From NCBI RefSeq assembly GCF_018502485.1, contig NZ_CP075546.1: a stretch of DNA of 64,000 bases; one strand, written 5' to 3'. The notes under the pieces are model-generated. The model saw only the letters and a list, made by a program, of their open reading frames with translations, made no database searches and was not told where the DNA came from. Positions 49,767-59,231 of the stretch are shown here, in pieces (the stretch's first letter is position 1; every line of letters begins with the position of its first letter). This DNA is from Methanospirillum purgamenti. Lineage in GTDB: Archaea; Halobacteriota; Methanomicrobia; Methanomicrobiales; Methanospirillaceae. Both the position numbers and the translations under genes were made by a program.

Positions 49767-52700
49767 TTAAACCTTTATTGAGTCCCTGATAATGGTGAGT
49801 GCATCCCGAGATTTTTCTCGGATTTCTGCATCATCATCGTGAAGTCCTCGTGCTAAAGTATCCACACTTGGTGGACCAATACGAATGAGTTCATCAAACA
49901 TCTCTTTCGCAAAGAGGTAACTGAGCCTGTCAGTCGTATATTTTGGTTTCCATCCACTCTTTTCAAGCAATCGTGCAACCGCCATCCTGACATTCCTGTC
50001 TTTGTCGTCAAGCGACTGGACAAGCATAAACTGACCGGGCTCTCCAATTTTAGCAATACCAGTAATCGCAGCAGCCCGGATATTACCATCCTGATCTTTT
50101 AATGCAGTGATAAGCTGGTCTAACACAGGAAGTCCGATGTCACCGAGAGACTCTACAGCAGCCGCACGGACTTTTGGATCAGGATCATGCATAGCATCGG
50201 TAAGTGGTTCTAATGCCTCACGTCCAAATTTTCCAAGTTCACGAATAGCAGTCATCCTGATGTCTTGATCAGGATCCTGCAGTGTATCATACATGAGTGA
50301 TGGAGATGATGGATCTTTAAGAATTCCCAGAATTTTAAGGAGAGCAATCTTTCGCCGATCGCCTGGTTCTACAGATTTTAGTAGTCTGGTAACGGTAGTT
50401 TGTGTTGGAGAGCGCATCGAAATAAAGATTGAAGATGCAAGTTGTGGAATATCAGGTTCATTCATCACCGCTTCCAGAACAGATGGGAGAATTTGTTCTC
50501 CTTTGCTTATGAAAATCCGTTCAAACATACCGGTGAGTAACGGATCCTCAATAGCAAAAAGCTGTTTGAGATCTGATGGTTTTGAAAGTGCAATCTCAGT
50601 GATGAGAGACATTACCGCAATTCCACGACTGCTTCCTTCCTGGCCATCAGCTTGTAATGCCTGAAGTTCCTGTATTAATTCCGGAAGGGCAGCTCCACCC
50701 ATTTCTGCTAAAATCCGACTGATAAGCGGAACAAGACCCTCATCTTCCTGCATCAGGGCCATAAGAGCAGTAGCAGCTGGTGGTCCAATACGAGTTAATG
50801 CAAGAATAGTATACTGCTGGACTCCAGGATCTGAACTTTTCAGGAGAGGAAGAAGGGCAGGAACAGCAGGTTCTCCAATTGCACTTAATGCAGCCATGGC
50901 ATATGGTGCCAGGTTTTCGTCCCCAAGCAGGGAAACCAGCGTCGGAATAGCTTCCGGCCCAATGCGAATTAAGAAACTGGTAATTTCGAGTTTTCTGTCA
51001 TCATCAGACTCATTTCGTAATGCGGTAATGAAAGGATCTAAAGCATCTTTTCCAAACCGTGAAAGAAGATCTCCGGCAACCAGTGCCTTTGAACTATCAT
51101 CACCCTGGAAAATATCAATCAGAAATGGGATGATAACCTGTGGAGAAGGATGAACCAAACCATACATGAGGTCAGTATCCAATGAGCTCCCAGTGAAAAG
51201 TCGTTTTACAAATGTCTCCGGATCCTTCTGGAATAAAACAGTCAGGTGAGATTTAACTGGTTCAGCAAGATCAGGACCAGCGTTATGTAACGCATCGAGA
51301 AGATAGGGTGTGGCATCTATCCCCGTTTCTTCGATAAGCTCAGTCACATCACTACTTCCATCTTTTCCTGGAACCATCAGAGGAATTAGATACGAAAGAG
51401 CGTTTACTCCATTTTCACGAATAATTTCCTTTACTAATGAGACATTTGACCCCATTGGATCAGATAGGGCATCGATAAGATGAGGGACTGCCGGTTCACC
51501 ATTATTGACAAGGGCCATCCTGGCAAGCTCCACCGCGTCCTCATTTCCAGAACCCAGTACCTGAACGAGTCGTGGAATCGCAATTTCCCCAGACTCTACA
51601 AGATTTTCTAAAGCGGTCTCCCTGACCTCCTTATCCGGATGATAGAGTGCGGTAACCATTGGTTCAACTGAACGGACCGGATCAATTCTTCGTAGAAGAT
51701 CTACGGCAAAAATTGCGGTTTTTCCTCGTTCCCGTTCAGACGCTTCCTCCAGAAATGGAAATGCCAGTCGGCCCATTGAAAGAAATGCCTCCCTCAGAGA
51801 ACTAGTTTCAGACTGCTCTTTTACCGACCCAATAAGATAGGGGAGTGTAATGGCCCCCATCCGGGAAAGTATCTGAATCAGAGTCTTTAACCTCTCACCT
51901 TTTGCCTGATTGAGGTTTTGTATGAGGTAGGGAATAGCTGGCTCCCCTATATGCTGAATCGCAGATACAATTGGTTCTCTTTCAGTATCCCGTCTGAATG
52001 ATAACTCTTCAATGAGGTGCGGAACAATAGGCTCACCTATACGAATCAGGGCATTTTCAGATACTTTCCGAACCTCAATATCAGAGTCATACAAACCAGA
52101 TATCAAAGGGACGATAGCTGACTCGCCGTACTCCAAAAATGCCTTCTGGGCCATTGAGGAAGTTACCGGATTTGGATCTTTTAAACCCAGATACAATGGA
52201 TCTAAAGCAGGTTTTCCAATTTCGCTGATTATGTAAAATTTTAATTCACGAAGCCAGTCTTCATCCTGGGCACAGGAACTAAGTAGATCAAGAACGACCT
52301 GATCTCCGAGAATGATAAGGTATGCAGAGATACGTGCCCTGACTTCTTCCTGATCATGAGAGAGTCCCCGAATCAAAGGTTGAATTGCTACTCTGCCAAA
52401 TGTTTCAAACAATCCCTCAATAAACCGTATCGTGGTTGGATCCTGCGTTCCAAATGAATCAATGAGAATCGGAATTACTTTCGGTCCCATTGAATTCAGA
52501 ATAAAACCTGCTCGTTCAAATCCAATACCCTGAAGATTAGGAATATGGGAAATAATTTCCTGAGCTGCTTCTTCTCCCATAGTGGTCAGAGCAACGTGTA
52601 CCATCCCGGCAGTGATATCATCACTGGTTGAGAGAGAAGCCACGAGGGGGCCCAGTGCTTCAGTTCCTATTAGGACAAGCGCATTCGAAGCAGCAGTTCT

Positions 52701-52892
52701 GATATCATCATCCGGATCATGAAAGAGTTGAATCAGTTCATCTACTGCGACAGGAGTTTTCATTCGTCCAAGCGCAAGTATTGCTTCGATCCGTAAATCT
52801 GTATCATACTTCGGATCCAATAACCGGAGAAGACCACTCAGATCCCCTTTAAGTCTCATCTTTTCCGGATTTGGTCTGAAAATTGACTTCAT
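49767..52892 (-). CDS. Very long HEAT/PBS-lyase-repeat protein
   Basis: About 1041 residues made almost wholly of ~31-residue HEAT-like repeats, roughly 30 of them, each with a D-P/x-x-x-V-R-x-x-A-x-x-A-L pattern, for example DPDDDIRTAASNALVLIGTE and DPDPKVRAAAVESLGDIGLP near the end. GEPAVPHLI-type helices recur. No enzymatic domain, signal or membrane segment is visible. HEAT solenoids act as scaffolds or regulators of protein complexes. The ATG at 52892 has AGGGGGGAT before it; the longer frame to 52931 starts with TTG. It follows a small zinc-ribbon gene on the same strand and is probably in its operon. Partner unknown. Confidence 0.85.
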   Translation of the reverse strand: MKSIFRPNPEKMRLKGDLSGLLRLLDPKYDTDLRIEAILALGRMKTPVAVDELIQLFHDPDDDIRTAASNALVLIGTEALGPLVASLSTSDDITAGMVHVALTTMGEEAAQEIISHIPNLQGIGFERAGFILNSMGPKVIPILIDSFGTQDPTTIRFIEGLFETFGRVAIQPLIRGLSHDQEEVRARISAYLIILGDQVVLDLLSSCAQDEDWLRELKFYIISEIGKPALDPLYLGLKDPNPVTSSMAQKAFLEYGESAIVPLISGLYDSDIEVRKVSENALIRIGEPIVPHLIEELSFRRDTEREPIVSAIQHIGEPAIPYLIQNLNQAKGERLKTLIQILSRMGAITLPYLIGSVKEQSETSSLREAFLSMGRLAFPFLEEASERERGKTAIFAVDLLRRIDPVRSVEPMVTALYHPDKEVRETALENLVESGEIAIPRLVQVLGSGNEDAVELARMALVNNGEPAVPHLIDALSDPMGSNVSLVKEIIRENGVNALSYLIPLMVPGKDGSSDVTELIEETGIDATPYLLDALHNAGPDLAEPVKSHLTVLFQKDPETFVKRLFTGSSLDTDLMYGLVHPSPQVIIPFLIDIFQGDDSSKALVAGDLLSRFGKDALDPFITALRNESDDDRKLEITSFLIRIGPEAIPTLVSLLGDENLAPYAMAALSAIGEPAVPALLPLLKSSDPGVQQYTILALTRIGPPAATALMALMQEDEGLVPLISRILAEMGGAALPELIQELQALQADGQEGSSRGIAVMSLITEIALSKPSDLKQLFAIEDPLLTGMFERIFISKGEQILPSVLEAVMNEPDIPQLASSIFISMRSPTQTTVTRLLKSVEPGDRRKIALLKILGILKDPSSPSLMYDTLQDPDQDIRMTAIRELGKFGREALEPLTDAMHDPDPKVRAAAVESLGDIGLPVLDQLITALKDQDGNIRAAAITGIAKIGEPGQFMLVQSLDDKDRNVRMAVARLLEKSGWKPKYTTDRLSYLFAKEMFDELIRIGPPSVDTLARGLHDDDAEIREKSRDALTIIRDSIKV

Positions 52893-52943
52893 ATCCCCCC
52901 TAATCCCATAGACATCCGTTGTCGCACTCAATTTTTTGCCAGG

Positions 52944-53135
52944 TTAATCGTATTTTCCTTTCAGGCCACCCCACCCGGTATATCCACAATAAATACACCC
53001 GACTCCATTACAATGGCGGCACATCTTTTCAGGCCATTTCACAGAAACGGTGCCTTTCTTATCGCAAAAACAACAACCTTCCCCGCTACAATGCTGGCAG
53101 GTTACCTCAACATATTCTGGTTCTTCACCAGTCAT
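52944..53135 (-). CDS. Small DnaJ-like zinc-ribbon protein, 63 aa
   Basis: Two cysteine modules of DnaJ central-domain type: CQHCSGEGCCFCDKKGTVSV and CRHCNGVGCIYCGYTGWGGL, each C-x-x-C-x-G-x-G-like with extra Cys, together binding probably two zinc. No J domain. The N-terminus MTGEEPEYVEV is acidic. It lies between tRNA-Lys and the HEAT-repeat gene, upstream of the latter by ~50 nt to its likely start on the same strand. Such Cys-rich mini-proteins may bind unfolded protein or RNA; the role is unknown. Confidence 0.75.
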   Translation of the reverse strand: MTGEEPEYVEVTCQHCSGEGCCFCDKKGTVSVKWPEKMCRHCNGVGCIYCGYTGWGGLKGKYD

Positions 53136-53184
53136 CAGAGAATTTATAGAGAGAGAAAGTTAAATAATCGATCTAATGATTTTG

Positions 53185-53191
53185 AAAAAAA
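53185..53191 (-). terminator. T-run after tRNA-Lys
   Basis: Seven T on the minus strand about 10 nt past the tRNA 3' end. Confidence 0.5.
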
Positions 53192-53201
53192 GAACAACGA
53201 G

Positions 53202-53274
53202 CGGGCCTGAAGGGACTCGAACCCCTGGCCTGCGGATTAAGAGTCCGCCGCTCTACCGACTAAGCTACAGACCC
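53202..53274 (-). tRNA. tRNA-Lys (CUU)
   Basis: Minus strand acceptor GGGTCTG pairs with CAGGCCC with one G-U. Anticodon stem GCGGA/TCCGC with loop CTCTTAA gives CTT. The T arm is AGGGG-TTCGAGT-CCCTT-like. Discriminator G. The TATA box at 53304-53312 lies about 30 nt upstream and a T-run follows. Confidence 0.94.
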
Positions 53275-53303
53275 GTTGTGCCATAACATATTGGTTTAGC
53301 TAG

Positions 53304-53312
53304 TATATATAC
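53304..53312 (-). promoter_or_regulatory. TATA box of tRNA-Lys
   Basis: Palindromic TATATATA-type element; both directions could use it, but the distance of ~30 nt fits the tRNA. The divergent DHH gene has a separate TTTATACC near 53327-53334. Confidence 0.5.
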
Positions 53313-53359
53313 ATTTCTTACGCCCCTTTATACCTCTATAATCCAACCTATACCTGAAT

Positions 53360-54823
53360 ATGCCTGGATTCAGCCCTGCACCGTCACCTGGGATCAGAAC
53401 CTACCTCATCTGCGGTTGTGGAAGTGTCGGATACCTGATACTTGAAGAACTCAAGAAAGAAGGTGGCAGACTGCTCTGCATGGATAGCAACCCTGAACGG
53501 GTTCAGGAGTTACGAGAGCAGAAAATAGAAGCATTCCTCCGCGATCTGACTGATTCGGAAATGTTGCAGGGAATTGATAATTTTGATATAGCCTTTGTAG
53601 TCAGTGACAATCATGAGGCAAATATCGCTGGTTTGAAAACAATCAGAAAAAAGTATCCAAAAGTCCACATTGTAGCCCGTGCCCAGGATCCGATCAATGA
53701 AAAACTTCTGATGGAAGAGGGCGCGGACCTTGTGCTCTACCCGCAGCATGTCGTTGCCAAAGCAGCAATAGAACATTTGCATCGACTGGAAAAACACCAT
53801 TTATCACGTGATCTGTTTGCACTGCTCGCCTCCTGGTCCGGAGTATTCGGAATAGTAACACATACAAACCCGGACCCTGATGCAATAGCAAGCGCAATGG
53901 CCCTCTCGGCAATCGCAAAACGGGCAAATCCAAATCTTGAGACCAGAATAATTTATGATGGAATCATCGGACACCAGGAAAACCGGACACTCGTAAACCT
54001 TCTTGATATCAGAATGGAAAAACTCCGGCAAGAAGTGCTGAATGAATGTACGCACATCGCACTTGTTGATAGTAAAGGTCCAGGTGCAAATAACGGGCTT
54101 ATCCATTCCATGCCGGTGGATATCATCATTGATCATCATCAGGAAGATATCACAAACCTCGACAAAGCACATTTTATTGATATCAGACAGAATGTTGGTG
54201 CTTGTGCAACAATTCTGACCGAATATCTCAAAGAACTCAATATAGAACCGGATGAGAAGGTAGCAACTGCTCTTCTCTATGGTATCAGGGCAGATACAAA
54301 ACAATTCAGAAGAAATGTATCCCCAAATGATCTCGAATATGCTGCTTATCTTCTGGAATTCAGTGATGCGGATCTTCTTGAAAAGATCATGTCACCCCAG
54401 TATTCTCATGAAACTATTGATATTATCGGGGCGGCGATAAAAAACAGAAAAACCAGAAACGGGTACCTTTTTTCAAATGTGGGTTTTGTCAGAAATCGCG
54501 ATGCCCTTCCCCAGGCAGCAGATCTTCTGATTAATCTTGAAGGCATCAGCACCGCGCTGGTTTATGGAATCACCGAAGATGCAATCATTATGTCAGGAAG
54601 AAACCGTGACCTACGGCTCAACCTTGGCAATGTGATGAGCGAAGCTTTCTCAGATGTTGGTGATGCCGGTGGACATGCAACCATGGCTGCAGCAAGCATC
54701 CCCCTTTATGTCTTCTCTCATGTGAAGGAAAAGGAAGAACTTCTCCATCTTGTCATAGATCCAGTATTACAAAATTTTTACCGGCTGGTTGGTCTCCTGG
54801 AGGATGAGGAGAGTGAAGTATGA
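53360..54823 (+). CDS. RCK_N/TrkA-N domain fused to DHH-DHHA1 phosphoesterase
   Basis: 487 residues. An N-terminal TrkA-N Rossmann domain (~10-135) has YLICGCGSVGYLILEEL and the acidic residue in LCMDSNPER. The DHH domain (~150-320) has THTNPDPDAIASAMAL, DSKG and the signature DHHQ in IIIDHHQED. A DHHA1 domain follows (~345-470) with DVGDAGGHATMAAA, equivalent to the substrate-binding GGGH. DHH-DHHA1 enzymes cut oligonucleotides or cyclic dinucleotides. The nucleotide-binding domain in front suggests control by NAD(H) or c-di-AMP (inference). It forms an overlapping operon with mptE and a radical SAM gene. Confidence 0.9.
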   Translation: MPGFSPAPSPGIRTYLICGCGSVGYLILEELKKEGGRLLCMDSNPERVQELREQKIEAFLRDLTDSEMLQGIDNFDIAFVVSDNHEANIAGLKTIRKKYPKVHIVARAQDPINEKLLMEEGADLVLYPQHVVAKAAIEHLHRLEKHHLSRDLFALLASWSGVFGIVTHTNPDPDAIASAMALSAIAKRANPNLETRIIYDGIIGHQENRTLVNLLDIRMEKLRQEVLNECTHIALVDSKGPGANNGLIHSMPVDIIIDHHQEDITNLDKAHFIDIRQNVGACATILTEYLKELNIEPDEKVATALLYGIRADTKQFRRNVSPNDLEYAAYLLEFSDADLLEKIMSPQYSHETIDIIGAAIKNRKTRNGYLFSNVGFVRNRDALPQAADLLINLEGISTALVYGITEDAIIMSGRNRDLRLNLGNVMSEAFSDVGDAGGHATMAAASIPLYVFSHVKEKEELLHLVIDPVLQNFYRLVGLLEDEESEV

Positions 54824-55448
54824 GGAATGGGAGCCAATATACCAGGAAATTTGTGATTATTTCTCCTTTGATCCGTCTGATGATGAACGAGCTGCACAAA
54901 TCCTGGCAAGTCTGACAACCGGGAATGCATACCAGCTCATATCTCATCGCATAAAAGATTCCATCGTCACAGTCTGTGGGAATGCTCCTTCCCTTCGAAA
55001 CGAATTATCTCAAATCTCTGGAGTTATCATAGCAGCTGATGCCGCTGCTGGAGTATTAATTCAAAATAACATTACTCCGGATGTGATTGTTACTGATCTT
55101 GACGGGATTGATGATTATGCAATAAATCTCAACAAAAATGGAACAATTCTGGTAGTTCATGCACATGGTGATAATATTCCGAGGCTGTACTCATGGGTAC
55201 CAAAATTTGAAGGACCTTTGATCCTGACAACTCAGGGAAAACCATTCTCTCATGTATATAATTTCGGAGGTTTTACTGATGGTGACCGGGCAGTTTACAT
55301 GGCACATGAATTGCAGGCACGTGAAATTCACCTCATCGGATTTGATCTCAATGATCCGGATGTAACACCGATGAAAAAAGGAAAACTTTTCTGGGCAGGA
55401 AAACTGCTTTCATTACTTGGGTATGAATCCTTCGGCATGGATAATTGA
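54813..55448 (+). CDS. mptE: 6-hydroxymethylpterin diphosphokinase, archaeal type
   Basis: About 211 residues. It transfers diphosphate from ATP to 6-hydroxymethyl-7,8-dihydropterin in tetrahydromethanopterin synthesis. VKYEEWEPIYQEICDYF at the N-terminus is family-typical. VTVCGNAPSL, VIIAADAAAGVLIQNNITPD, and IVTDLDGIDDY are the core of the DUF115-type fold with acidic metal residues. The GTG at 54813 is best placed, with GGAGG 9 nt before it; ATG 54804 or TTG 54789 are alternatives. It overlaps the DHH gene by 11 nt and the radical SAM gene by 26 nt, so the three are translated together. Confidence 0.88.
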   Translation: MKYEEWEPIYQEICDYFSFDPSDDERAAQILASLTTGNAYQLISHRIKDSIVTVCGNAPSLRNELSQISGVIIAADAAAGVLIQNNITPDVIVTDLDGIDDYAINLNKNGTILVVHAHGDNIPRLYSWVPKFEGPLILTTQGKPFSHVYNFGGFTDGDRAVYMAHELQAREIHLIGFDLNDPDVTPMKKGKLFWAGKLLSLLGYESFGMDN

Positions 55449-57084
55449 TGGATATGTGGATGAACCAGCCTGCCTTGGTGTTCCACCATATATTTCTCCG
55501 TATATCAGAACCGTTGCCGGTGTGTTACTCTCTCATGATATCTCTGTAACGTACCATACAATAGATGAGATCAGGATACAACCAGGTCTTTTAACAGATG
55601 CCGGTAATGCAGATTATGTGGTCATAATTGCCGGTATGACTGTCCCAGGTAAATATTTAGGCGGAATCCCGGTAACATGGCAGGAGATACAACAGATAGG
55701 ATCAGCTCTCACCAGGCCACATACTTTTCTTGGGGGGCCGATTTTATTTGGTTCAGGATCAAGTGGAGGCCAGATAGCCCATAAGAGAGGAGAATTCAAT
55801 GTGGATACACAGCTTATCGGTTCTCCAGCCGGATCTTTAAACCGGTGGCTTTCAGGAAATATTCCTTCATCTTCTTTTGATTATCAGACTGAAGATCCCT
55901 GGTCAGTTCTGGGATCTGAAATTATCAAACAGCATCCCTGCTATCCCCATGTCATGTGTGAGATAGAAACAGCTCGGGGATGCAGCAGGGAGGTTACAGG
56001 AGGATGTGCCTTTTGCACTGAACCCTTGTATGGTCCCCCTCAGTACAGATCAAAAGAAGGAATTAAATCCGAAATTGCAGCTTTATCAAAAAATGGAGCA
56101 GTTCATTTCAGAATAGGAAGACAACCGGATATTCTGACCTGGCATGCGGGATCAGGAGAATTCCCAACTCCAAGACCAGATCTTCTTGAACAATTATTCT
56201 CGTCCATCAGAGTGGCTGCACCAAACCTGAAGACCCTTCATATTGACAATGTTAATCCTGGAACCATTGCTCGACATCCGGAAAAAGCTAAGGAAGCCTT
56301 GTCAGTTATCATCAGACATCATACACCTGGCGATATTGCTGCTTTTGGTATGGAAACCGCTGATCCTGAGGTTATCGAAGCAAATAATCTCAAAGCCACA
56401 CCTGAAATGGTTATGGATGCTATCCGGATCGTTCATGAGATCGGAAGTGTCAGGCGAAACGGAATACCTGAAATTCTTCCAGGATTAAATTTTATCGCAG
56501 GCCTAGCCGGAGAAACAGCCCGTACATATGAATTAAACCGAATGTTTTTAGAAAATGTCCAAAAAGCCGGATACCTCATTCGAAGAGTAAATATACGTCA
56601 GTTAATGCCTTTTGAAGGAACAAAAGCATACGAAAAAAATGCACTTCCGGTTCCTGAGAAAATATTTCATGCGTTCAAAGATTGGACACGGAAACAATTT
56701 GATCTCCCTATGCTGAAAAAAGTCTTTCCTCTCCATACTATCCTCCGGTCAGTCATCATTGAAGAGGAAGGAGATATTTCATTTGGTAGGCAGATGGGGA
56801 CATATCCTATCCTGGTAGGTATACCACTTTCTCTTCCAAAACACACCGTTATCGATACGATTGTTGTTGGACATGGGATGCGTTCCCTAACTGCACTTCC
56901 GTACCCAATTCCAATAAACAGCCTTTCTCATACTGCTCTGAAATGGCTGCCAGGTATATCAAAAAAAGGGATTGTTCAGGTTATGGCAAAACGGCCATTC
57001 CAAAACCTTACTACATTTGAAAAAGTAGCAGGAGTTCATCTTCCGGATAATATCCTGGATTTTACACTTCCCGAAGTTCAATAA
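55423..57084 (+). CDS. Archaeal radical SAM protein with CX7CX2C cluster motif
   Basis: About 553 residues. The first ~165 residues resemble a cobalamin-binding-like or Rossmann domain (PPYISPYIRTVAGVLLSHDI, VVIIAGMTVPGKYL, FLGGPIL). The radical SAM core follows with TARGCSREVTGGCAFC: Cys187, Cys195 and Cys198, so the first spacing is seven, not the usual three. HFRIGRQPDILTW, THIDNVNPGTIA-like FGMETADPEVIE and LPGLNFIAGLAGET are barrel strands of the B12-associated radical SAM type. A C-terminal TRAM-like part ends the protein. Reaction unknown. The start ATG at 55423 lies inside mptE; the 3' end overlaps the site-2 protease by 23 nt. Confidence 0.85.
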   Translation: MNPSAWIIDGYVDEPACLGVPPYISPYIRTVAGVLLSHDISVTYHTIDEIRIQPGLLTDAGNADYVVIIAGMTVPGKYLGGIPVTWQEIQQIGSALTRPHTFLGGPILFGSGSSGGQIAHKRGEFNVDTQLIGSPAGSLNRWLSGNIPSSSFDYQTEDPWSVLGSEIIKQHPCYPHVMCEIETARGCSREVTGGCAFCTEPLYGPPQYRSKEGIKSEIAALSKNGAVHFRIGRQPDILTWHAGSGEFPTPRPDLLEQLFSSIRVAAPNLKTLHIDNVNPGTIARHPEKAKEALSVIIRHHTPGDIAAFGMETADPEVIEANNLKATPEMVMDAIRIVHEIGSVRRNGIPEILPGLNFIAGLAGETARTYELNRMFLENVQKAGYLIRRVNIRQLMPFEGTKAYEKNALPVPEKIFHAFKDWTRKQFDLPMLKKVFPLHTILRSVIIEEEGDISFGRQMGTYPILVGIPLSLPKHTVIDTIVVGHGMRSLTALPYPIPINSLSHTALKWLPGISKKGIVQVMAKRPFQNLTTFEKVAGVHLPDNILDFTLPEVQ

Positions 57085-58195
57085 CTGTAAATATATCAGA
57101 CTTTGTTACGATTCCAAGAATATTATCATCAGACATAACAGGGATTCTCCCAATATCCTGTCTGGTCATAATACGAAGTGCATCCATTACCGGAGCATGA
57201 GGTGGAAGGGTAATCACTTCTCTTGTCATAACATCACGAACCTGCATGGCATCACGGTCAAGAACAGGAGTGCGGGCAAGATCGGTGAGTGTAATAATCC
57301 CCATTAAAACACCCCGGTCAATTACCGGAAAACCCAGATGTTTTGTCTGGTACATGAGTGCTAACACATCGGATAACGGCATCTGAGGCTGGACATCCAC
57401 AATCGGTCGAGCCATTATATCTCCCACAGTAACGTCCTTCAGAAGGAAATTATAGCGGGTAACTGCTGATTCCTGTCCTGCTCCAATATATATAAAAAAA
57501 GCAATTAAAATTAAAATTGGCGAAAACAAGAGTAGTCCAACCAATCCGAACATAATGGCAAATCCCTTCCCAATTGTGGAAGCTATCGATGTTGCTTTAT
57601 GCAGAGGCATTCGTCCGGCCAGATATGCACGTAGAACTCTTCCTCCATCCATAGGAAATGCAGGAAGCAGGTTAAATGCAAATAATAGAACATTCAATAT
57701 CGCAAGATATCCGAAGATATAGATAAGAATCCCTGCTTCTGCCGTTGAAGTAATGAAGAAATGAATCAGATATACAATAACCGCAGAAGTTAAACCAATA
57801 CAAAGGCTTGTAAGAGGCCCGGCCAGAGCCATTATAAATTCTGTTCTCGGTTCTGGTTCCTGTTCTTCAATAGCCGCAACACCTCCAAAAAAGAGAAGGG
57901 TTATACTATCAATCCGAATACCAGCACGAAGTGCAATGAGTGAATGAGAGAGCTCATGAATAAAAACTCCGACAAATAGCCCAAGTGCAATAATTGCTCC
58001 CAGCAGATATGGTATATACCCGGAGATAATGAGAGAATCATCAATATCGACTTGAAAAGTATTGCTGACCATTTGTATTGTAAAGTCTATATCAGACCCT
58101 ATTATCCAGGCAAATAATGGAATAATAAGTAAAAAAGTAAAATGAATCAGGACAGGTATACCAAACAACCGCCCGATTTTAAATGAGCCATCCAT
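57062..58195 (-). CDS. Site-2-type zinc metalloprotease (M50) with two CBS domains
   Basis: About 377 residues from ATG 58195 (AGGATATT upstream); the frame upstream to 58321 overlaps another gene and is not used. Membrane part (~1-245) with HELSH (His80, Glu81, His84) in GVFIHELSHSLIALRAG and the Asp site in AFPMDGGRVLRAYLAGR. Two CBS domains (~255-375), DVQPQMPLSDVLALMYQTKH and MTREVITLPPHAPVMDALRI, usually bind adenine nucleotides and would gate cleavage. It cuts membrane-bound substrates within the bilayer. Convergent with the radical SAM gene (23-nt overlap). Confidence 0.92.
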   Translation of the reverse strand: MDGSFKIGRLFGIPVLIHFTFLLIIPLFAWIIGSDIDFTIQMVSNTFQVDIDDSLIISGYIPYLLGAIIALGLFVGVFIHELSHSLIALRAGIRIDSITLLFFGGVAAIEEQEPEPRTEFIMALAGPLTSLCIGLTSAVIVYLIHFFITSTAEAGILIYIFGYLAILNVLLFAFNLLPAFPMDGGRVLRAYLAGRMPLHKATSIASTIGKGFAIMFGLVGLLLFSPILILIAFFIYIGAGQESAVTRYNFLLKDVTVGDIMARPIVDVQPQMPLSDVLALMYQTKHLGFPVIDRGVLMGIITLTDLARTPVLDRDAMQVRDVMTREVITLPPHAPVMDALRIMTRQDIGRIPVMSDDNILGIVTKSDIFTVIELREV

Positions 58196-58296
58196 AATAT
58201 CCTGTAATATTAGTCTATTATAACCTGTATAACTTTCACTTCGCCAAAATCCATAAAACCAAGATATGAATTGAAAAAAACATAAAATTGTATAGA

Positions 58297-59088
58297 TTAA
58301 TCTGATTGATAGACTTTCCATTCTGCCAGAGATTCACCGACAGCATCTTTAAAGAACAGAGTATCACCGGTTATTTCATACAAAACTGTTCCTTTCAAAA
58401 CATCCATCACCATCTGTTCCTGATTTATTCTACTTTTATTACAGGCCTTTTTTGTTTTCGTAATTGGACCAAACGTTATTTCTGACTCGGTCATGTTGTA
58501 TGTTCCGCTTAATTCATTGCATCCACCATTTCCGGTTATCGATCCATCTGGATGAAATTCAATGATAGTTTTGATTGCGAGAAATGCATAGGTATATCGA
58601 TTATCCTTTTGGATTTTCATCAGGATATATGGCGTGTCATAGGGAAATGGGATAATAATTTCTTCTTTTGGTTTCGTCAGAGATATTACCGGATGGTTTC
58701 CAACATCAAATAAGAAAAGATTGTTACCAATAATTTTGTAATGAGTTACTTTTTCAAGGTTCTTGAGATATTGTGCTTCTGATTCCATAACTCCAGGATC
58801 ACAATACATCAATGTTGAGATTGGAGCAGAGATTGTAAGTTTATCTCCGGTCTCGTTATAAGTAGCACTATAAACGTTACAGCCTGCGCTTCCTGATACA
58901 TTCATTTCATTAAATGTTGCAGTAATACGAGACAAATCAGAAGGGAACAGGAGTGCACTCTCTTCATCCCGAAGTTCCGTAACCACATAAGCTCCGGAGA
59001 GATTACTCTCTGCTGATACAGAATTACTAATAAAAATAAAGCAAATCGTCAAAAAGACAATTATTGTAAGACCTCTCATTACTGCCAT
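58297..59088 (-). CDS. Secreted protein with two META (HslJ-like) domains
   Basis: 263 residues. A signal peptide (GLTIIVFLTICFIFISNSVS) is followed by two META domains (~30-135 and ~145-260). Each has a SGSAGCNVYSATYNETGDKL-like core; the second is NGGCNELSGTYNMTESEITF, with the paired GC-N-x-x-x-x-x-Y. Conserved Cys in each domain may form a disulfide. META proteins are periplasmic or extracellular in bacteria and are linked to motility or stress; in archaea their role is unknown. It is ~100 nt upstream of the site-2 protease on the same strand, so the two might be co-expressed. Confidence 0.86.
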   Translation of the reverse strand: MAVMRGLTIIVFLTICFIFISNSVSAESNLSGAYVVTELRDEESALLFPSDLSRITATFNEMNVSGSAGCNVYSATYNETGDKLTISAPISTLMYCDPGVMESEAQYLKNLEKVTHYKIIGNNLFLFDVGNHPVISLTKPKEEIIIPFPYDTPYILMKIQKDNRYTYAFLAIKTIIEFHPDGSITGNGGCNELSGTYNMTESEITFGPITKTKKACNKSRINQEQMVMDVLKGTVLYEITGDTLFFKDAVGESLAEWKVYQSD

Positions 59089-59231
59089 ACGTCAATAATC
59101 CGGATGAAATTATATATATTTTCTGCAAACTTTTCAAAATCATATCTTCATATCATCTCGTAATCAGATGATTTTCTTCAAAAAAAATAAGATAACATTT
59201 TTTATCTATCCGGTTGTAATGTCAATGCAGT

